Shown: in pieces, positions 32,120 to 36,579 of the stretch | Layout: the number at the start of each line of letters is the position of its first letter | Position numbering within the stretch: the first letter of the stretch is position 1 | Source of the DNA: Acidobacteriota bacterium | Lineage (GTDB): Bacteria; Acidobacteriota; Terriglobia; Bryobacterales; Bryobacteraceae | DNA length: 36,579 nt | Assembly (NCBI GenBank): GCA_025353165.1 | Contig: JANXRE010000050.1 | Span: forward strand, 1 to 36,579 | Reading direction: 5' to 3' | Notes under the pieces: generated by a model | The model's input: the letters and a program-made list of their open reading frames with translations, nothing else | Told to the model about the DNA's origin: nothing | The model's database searches: none | Program-made: the position numbers and the translations under genes

Positions 32120-33925
32120 ATGAAATCCGTGCGCTCCACCTTGCTCCTGTCTCTGATCCTGGCCGCCTTCTCCTGGGCCGCTTCCGCCGATCGTCCGCAT
32201 TCCGGCAAGGTGGAAATCATGCCGGAATCCCAGCTGAAACCCGGGATGCAAGGCGTGGCGTGGACGGTTTTTGCCGGCTCCGAGCCGGAGGCCGTTCCCG
32301 TCGAAATCATCGGCGTGATGAAGAACGCCTGGGGTCCCAAGCAGGACATCATCCTCGGGAAAATGGGCGGAAAAGCCATCCGTACCAACGTCGCGGGAGG
32401 CATGAGCGGGAGCCCGGTCTACATCGACGGCAAACTCGTGGGCGCCGTGGCGCTGCGCTTGAGCGTGTTCTCCCCCGACGCCATCTGCGGGATCACTCCC
32501 ATCGAGCTGATGCTCGAAATCAACGATTTCGACAAATCGAGGCCGTCCAGCGCCCGCGTTCCCGGCGAGACGTCACAGCGCGCGTCGGTTAACATCCCGG
32601 GGCAGCAACAGCAGGTAATGGTGCCCATCGAAACGCCGGTGACGTTCTCGGGCTTCTCCGAGCGCACGCTGCGCGAATTCGGCCCACTGTTCCAGCAGAT
32701 GGGAATGAACGCCGTGCAGGGTGGCGCCGGCGGAGCGCTGGCCGGCCCCGAGCCCGCCGCCGGCTGGCAACACGCACTCCAGCCCGGCGATGCCATCGCG
32801 GGCGTGCTCGTGTCGGGCGACATGAGCATGACCGGCCTCGGCACCGTCACTTACAACGACGGCAAGCGAGTACTCGCGTTCGGGCATCCTTTCTTCAATC
32901 TCGGCCCGGTCGACATGCCCATGAGCCAGGGCGAAATCCTGATGACGCTCGCCTCCCAGTTCCAGCCGAACAAATTCGGCAACGCCACCGATATCGTGGG
33001 CGCGCTGAAGCAGGACCGGCACAGCGGCATCCTGGGCGAACTCGGGGCCACCGCCGCCATGATCCCGGTGGACGTAAAAGTCCGCACGTTCGGCGATAAC
33101 AATACCGTCCTGAAAGAGAAGGACCTGCACTTCAACGTCTTCGTCAATCAGAAGTGGACCCCGTACTTGATGATGGTGACGCTGTTCAACAGCCTGGAAG
33201 GCCTGAATGATTACGCCGACGAGGCCACTTACCGGTTGAGCGGCGAAGTGCAGATCGACGGGCAGGCGAGTCTTTCACTCTCCAACATGCAGGCGCCCGG
33301 CGAGATGCCGATGCCGGCGCCAATGGTGCTGGCGGGCTGGTGGGGCGACAAGTTCAACCGGCTGTTTCTCAATCCGGTGCAACTGCCGAAATTGAAGGCG
33401 GTCAAGGCCACCGTCGACCTCCTGCCGGACCGCCGCGTAGCCAGCATCGAAAACGCGTGGACCGCCGAAAACGAATTCGAGCCCGGCGCCACCGTGCCGG
33501 TCCGCGTATTCCTGCGGCCGTACCGCGGCGAACGCATCGAGCGCCAGTTCAACGTGAAACTCCCCGCGGGCGTGACCAAGGGCGAACATCGCATTTTGCT
33601 AGCCGACGCGGATACGATGAACCGGACGCAGGCCGCCGTGTCGTACACCAACCGTTTTATCGATATTCCGCGGACCGTTTCGCTGATCAATCAAGAGCGG
33701 TCCAACAACACGCTTTACGTGGCGTTGGTTGAGCAGCGCCCGACCGTCTACACGGAAGACAAGACGCTCCCCGCGTTGCCCGCGTCCGTGCTCAACGTCA
33801 TGCAAACCGGCCGCAGTTCCAGCCGGTCCATCGTGAGCTCGCCGGAAACCGCTATTGAGCAGATGTCCATTCCGCTCGATTATGTCGTCAGCGGAAGCTA
33901 CTCGTTGAAAATCAACGTCAAGTGA
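32120..33925 (+). CDS. Secreted SpoIVB-like S55 peptidase-family protein
   Basis: The 601-residue protein has a signal peptide (MKSVRSTLLLSLILAAFSWA). The S55 domain follows: PESQLKPGMQGVAWTVFAGS (about 35-54), then TNVAGGMSGSPVYIDGKLVG, where Ser98 in GGMSGSP is the expected nucleophile, and RVLAFGHPFFNLGPVDMPMS, a further S55 hallmark. SpoIVB cuts a regulator during Bacillus sporulation, but such proteins are frequent in acidobacteria that do not form spores, and their targets are unknown. The C-terminal half is a long beta-rich region. It lies 20 bp after the ABC ATPase gene and 13 bp before the next large secreted protein, so all four genes may be co-transcribed. Confidence 0.82.
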   Translation: MKSVRSTLLLSLILAAFSWAASADRPHSGKVEIMPESQLKPGMQGVAWTVFAGSEPEAVPVEIIGVMKNAWGPKQDIILGKMGGKAIRTNVAGGMSGSPVYIDGKLVGAVALRLSVFSPDAICGITPIELMLEINDFDKSRPSSARVPGETSQRASVNIPGQQQQVMVPIETPVTFSGFSERTLREFGPLFQQMGMNAVQGGAGGALAGPEPAAGWQHALQPGDAIAGVLVSGDMSMTGLGTVTYNDGKRVLAFGHPFFNLGPVDMPMSQGEILMTLASQFQPNKFGNATDIVGALKQDRHSGILGELGATAAMIPVDVKVRTFGDNNTVLKEKDLHFNVFVNQKWTPYLMMVTLFNSLEGLNDYADEATYRLSGEVQIDGQASLSLSNMQAPGEMPMPAPMVLAGWWGDKFNRLFLNPVQLPKLKAVKATVDLLPDRRVASIENAWTAENEFEPGATVPVRVFLRPYRGERIERQFNVKLPAGVTKGEHRILLADADTMNRTQAAVSYTNRFIDIPRTVSLINQERSNNTLYVALVEQRPTVYTEDKTLPALPASVLNVMQTGRSSSRSIVSSPETAIEQMSIPLDYVVSGSYSLKINVK

Positions 33926-33938
33926 CGCGCATTCACTC

Positions 33939-36149
33939 ATGATCCACACATCTCCGCGGCGGTGGCTTGCGGCCATCGCGGTTTTTTCGTTCCTGACGCC
34001 GGTTTTCGCCGTGGACACAAGGTTCTGGCAGCAGGGAGATTTTTCGGATTTCGACAAGGGCAGCCTGCGGAATCTCTCGCTCCGCAGCGATGGAAGGTTA
34101 TCGCTCGCGCCCGTGATCAAGGAATTATTCGACAGCTCCACGCCGTACCTCTGGGCGGCCGCGCAGGATTCCAAGGGCAACCTGTATGTGGCCGGCGGCA
34201 GCCCCAACGGCGCCACCGCGAAGCTGTTTCAGATCAGCCTGGCAGGCTCCGTGAAGACGGTGGCGGAGGTGGAAGGTCTGGAAATCCACGCTCTCGCCAT
34301 CGATAAGAATGAACGCGTGTATGCGGCCACCGTTCCCGACGGAAAGATCTACCGCCTGGTCCCGGATAAGAAGCCGGAGGTTTTCTTCGACCCCAAAGCA
34401 AAATACATCTGGGCGATGGCCTTCGCCTCTAACGGCGACCTGTTCGTGGCGACGGGAGACCAAGGCGAGATATACCGGGTGACGCCGGACGGCAAGGGCA
34501 GCGTGTTCTTCAAGACCGAAGAAACCCACGCCCGCTCGCTCGCGATCGACGCGAAGGGCAACCTGATCGTCGGAACCGAGCCGGGTGGCCTGGTCCTCCG
34601 CGTCTCGCCGGCGGGCGAGGGCTTCGTCCTCTACCAGGCGAACAAACGCGAGGTCACCGCAGTTGCGGTGGCGGCGGATGGGTCCATTTACGCGGCCGCC
34701 GTGGGATTTAAGCCGAGCAGTTCCGCCACGCCTCAGCCTTCGCCCGCGCCGCCGCCGGTGGTCGTGCCACCGCCCGCGCCTCAGCCACCCGGCGCTCCGC
34801 GCCAAGCCATGACCATTACGATGCCGCCGACACTCTCGGCCGGCGCCGCCTCCCTCAGCGGCGGATCGGAGATTTACCGCATCGACACCGATGGCTCGCC
34901 ACGCCGCGTCTGGCAGCATTCGCAGGACATCGTGTACGCTCTCGCGTTCGATAGCCAGGGCCGCCCAGTCTTCGGAACGGGAAACAAGGGGAGCATCTAC
35001 CGGCTCGATTCGGATCTCGCGTACACGCTGCTGCAGAACGTCGCGCCCACTCAGGTCACCGCCTTTGCCGCCGGGCAAAATGGCAAACTCTACGCCGTCA
35101 CCGGCAACGTCGGCATGGTGTACCAAATCGGCCCGGGCCTCGAATCCCAGGGCGCGTACGAAAGCGAGGTCTTCGACGCCGGAGCCTTCTCGTATTGGGG
35201 CCGGTTGATCTTCAAGGCGAACCCCGGCGCGGGTCTTTCCTTCGAGGCTCGCAGCGGCAACGTCAATCACGCGCAGAAGAACTGGAGCCCGTGGACCGCC
35301 GTACCGGTCTCCGGCGACAGCGGCCGGATTCCAGCGCCGCCCGCGCGCTTTCTGCAGTACCGCGCCACGCTGCGCGCCTCCGGCGGACCGCCGGAACTGT
35401 TGAACGTTGACATCGCGTACCTGGCCAAGAATCTCGCGCCGGTGGTGGAAGCCATCGAGATGACTCCGGCGAATTACAAATTCTCGACGCCGGTCCTGAC
35501 CCTGGCGCCCAGCACCTCGATCACTCTGCCGCCCATGGGCCAGAAGAAAAAGGCCGGCGGCATGTCGCTGGACCTCAGCGCCTCCGCCAGCCAGACGCTG
35601 AATTACTCCAAGGGCTCGGCCGGCGCCCGCTGGCTGGCGACCGACGAGAACGGAGACGCGCTCAGCTTCAAGATTGAGATCAAGGGCGTGAAAGAGAATA
35701 GCTGGAAGCTCCTGAAGGACAATGTCCGCGAGAAGCACATTGCCTTCGACTCCACCACCTCCCCGGACGGCGAGTACCTGCTTCGCGTCACCGCCTCCGA
35801 CGAGCCCGGCAATCCGCCCGATCAGGCGCGCACGGCCTCGCTGGTGAGCGATCCATTCACAATCGACAACACGCCGCCCGAGATCCTCGGCCTGTCGGGA
35901 TCCGTTTCCGGCAAAAAACTGAATGTCGAGTGGAGGGCTAAGGATGCGCTCAGCCTCATCGACAAGGCGGAGTATTCCGTGAACGGCGGCGATTGGCTGG
36001 TGGTGGAGCCAACCACGCGCCTCTCCGACGCCCCCGATCTGGAATACCGCCTCTCGCTCGACCGCCCCGCCGCCGCCGAGGTAACGATCGCCATCCGGGT
36101 CACCGACGAATACGACAACCAAACGGTGCGCAAAGTCATAATCCGCTAG
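33939..36149 (+). CDS. Large secreted beta-propeller protein with a C-terminal Ig-like region
   Basis: The 736-residue protein has a signal peptide (MIHTSPRRWLAAIAVFSFLT). Seven or so propeller blades of the NHL/SMP-30 kind follow (about 60-410), with repeats such as AAAQDSKGNLYVAGGS, LAIDKNERVYAATVPDGKIY, MAFASNGDLFVATGDQGEIY and LAFDSQGRPVFGTGNKGSIY. A Pro-rich linker (SPAPPPVVVPPPAPQPPGAP, about 265-284) interrupts the propeller. The C-terminal third has beta-sandwich segments, including LLRVTASDEPGNPPDQ and SDPFTIDNTPPEILGLSGSV, resembling Ig-like folds of surface proteins. No enzyme motif is seen. It lies 13 bp after the S55 protein gene, which suggests a working pair at the cell surface. 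Confidence 0.75.
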   Translation: MIHTSPRRWLAAIAVFSFLTPVFAVDTRFWQQGDFSDFDKGSLRNLSLRSDGRLSLAPVIKELFDSSTPYLWAAAQDSKGNLYVAGGSPNGATAKLFQISLAGSVKTVAEVEGLEIHALAIDKNERVYAATVPDGKIYRLVPDKKPEVFFDPKAKYIWAMAFASNGDLFVATGDQGEIYRVTPDGKGSVFFKTEETHARSLAIDAKGNLIVGTEPGGLVLRVSPAGEGFVLYQANKREVTAVAVAADGSIYAAAVGFKPSSSATPQPSPAPPPVVVPPPAPQPPGAPRQAMTITMPPTLSAGAASLSGGSEIYRIDTDGSPRRVWQHSQDIVYALAFDSQGRPVFGTGNKGSIYRLDSDLAYTLLQNVAPTQVTAFAAGQNGKLYAVTGNVGMVYQIGPGLESQGAYESEVFDAGAFSYWGRLIFKANPGAGLSFEARSGNVNHAQKNWSPWTAVPVSGDSGRIPAPPARFLQYRATLRASGGPPELLNVDIAYLAKNLAPVVEAIEMTPANYKFSTPVLTLAPSTSITLPPMGQKKKAGGMSLDLSASASQTLNYSKGSAGARWLATDENGDALSFKIEIKGVKENSWKLLKDNVREKHIAFDSTTSPDGEYLLRVTASDEPGNPPDQARTASLVSDPFTIDNTPPEILGLSGSVSGKKLNVEWRAKDALSLIDKAEYSVNGGDWLVVEPTTRLSDAPDLEYRLSLDRPAAAEVTIAIRVTDEYDNQTVRKVIIR

Positions 36150-36180
36150 TGTGCTGTCCTCTGATACCGCTAGGATCGGA

Positions 36181-36309
36181 CGTGGCGCACGCACTCATGC
36201 GTGCCGCGTCGCCACTCATGGCGACGCCATTTTCTTCCATCCCACAGGTGTCGAGAAGGTCTCGACACGGTACGCACGACTGCGTCGCACGAGTGCGTGC
36301 GCAACGTCG
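36181..36309. repeat. Dispersed palindromic repeat, copy D (inverted pair, REPIN-like)
   Basis: The left arm starts CGTGGCGCACGCACT (36181-36195) and contains the hairpins GCACGC/GCGTGC and GCGTCGCC/GGCGACGC (36206-36227). The right arm (36292-36306) is its reverse complement with 14 of 15 bases matching. The core between holds another perfect hairpin, GTGTCGAG / 5-nt loop / CTCGACAC (36248-36268). It begins 31 bp after the stop of the beta-propeller gene. Confidence 0.8.
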
Positions 36310-36579
36310 CCGCATCCACAATCTGGCATGGTTATTTCGTAACAAGCCCTTAGCGCCCGAGAATCCGTGGCGCAAATCCGCACCACCCCGGGGGTGTAAA
36401 CTAACCGCAACCTGGATTCCCCAAAAAAACAAATCCTGGAAGATACGTTTCAGCCTGTCCATGGCGATTGGGGTCTGGTACAACCCTCGACAGTGGCTCC
36501 GCCACTGGTACGAATAGAGACCTATGGGTGACGCAGACCCGGTATCAACCGGTTCTTGCGTGCGCTCGATGCCCATTAT
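36310..36579. other. No gene recognised
   Basis: Both strands were read and no protein family is recognisable. The only structure seen is a small perfect hairpin, CAGTGGC / TCC / GCCACTG, at 36491-36507. A minus-strand frame open across 36136-36576 runs through the palindromic repeat and has no family motif or start context, so it is not called. Confidence 0.5.

Noticed and set aside
34125-36194. A 689-codon minus-strand frame
   Set aside because: It is antisense to the beta-propeller protein, whose repeats and signal peptide are clear on the plus strand.
36136-36576. A 146-codon minus-strand gene at the right edge
   Set aside because: The frame crosses the palindromic repeat and its translation has no domain or credible start region.

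Overview
This 36.6-kb window is GC-rich bacterial chromosome, most likely from an acidobacterium of the Solibacter/Bryobacter group. That placement is an inference from gene style: an ECF sigma factor next to a serine/threonine kinase, Tat-signal Gfo/Idh/MocA oxidoreductases, a YVTN beta-propeller protein, an S55 SpoIVB-like peptidase, lpxD and TonB (a diderm envelope), and many decayed insertion sequences and toxin-antitoxin genes. I see no rRNA, tRNA, CRISPR array or intact prophage.

Layout. 1-750 (minus): the start of a protein kinase gene and a broken ECF sigma-factor gene. 747-2970 (minus): a three-gene cassette behind a good sigma70-type promoter, with two small related membrane proteins followed by an exported DNase II-like nuclease. 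2993-3672 (minus): a broken intradiol-dioxygenase-like gene. 3714-4765 (minus): a TonB-like protein with its terminator. 4975-11815 (plus): a housekeeping run of lpxD, a LOG-family protein, a membrane SpoIIE-type phosphatase, a K+ channel with RCK domains, NAD(P)HX repair nnrE-nnrD, and tsaE. 11787-12173 (minus): remains of an Xre-RES toxin-antitoxin pair. 12198-13670: a polytopic membrane protein. 13780-14701: a wrecked IS701-like transposase and a wrecked zeta-like ATPase. 14710-16910 (minus): hemB and a Gfo/Idh/MocA oxidoreductase. 16948-24312 (plus): a BON-domain protein, a sialate-esterase-like protein, a second oxidoreductase, an acyl-CoA dehydrogenase, meaB, mtnP and a GT9-like protein. 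24368-24890: a 523-bp deletion derivative of an IS1595-type element with 25-bp terminal inverted repeats. 24904-26486 (minus): macrodomain, unknown and DinB-like genes. 26506-28276 (plus): a HAD phosphatase and a damaged electron-transfer-flavoprotein pair. 28469-36149: a YVTN protein, an RHH/PIN remnant, an FMN reductase, a Wzm/Wzt-type exporter, the S55 peptidase and a large secreted beta-propeller protein.

Two themes stand out. First, the intact housekeeping genes are separated by many pseudogenes (sigma factor, dioxygenase, RES/Xre, transposases, zeta-like ATPase, ETF, RHH/PIN), so accessory DNA has repeatedly arrived and decayed here. Second, a dispersed palindromic repeat occurs at four intergenic sites. 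Two copies (22176-22296 and 36181-36306) carry inverted arms about 120 bp apart, like REPINs, and two copies lie directly against start codons.

The best candidate for an undescribed system is the DNase II-like cassette at 747-2970. The best structural novelties are the REPIN-like family and the IS1595-derived mini-element. All family assignments come from motifs read by eye; no database search was run.
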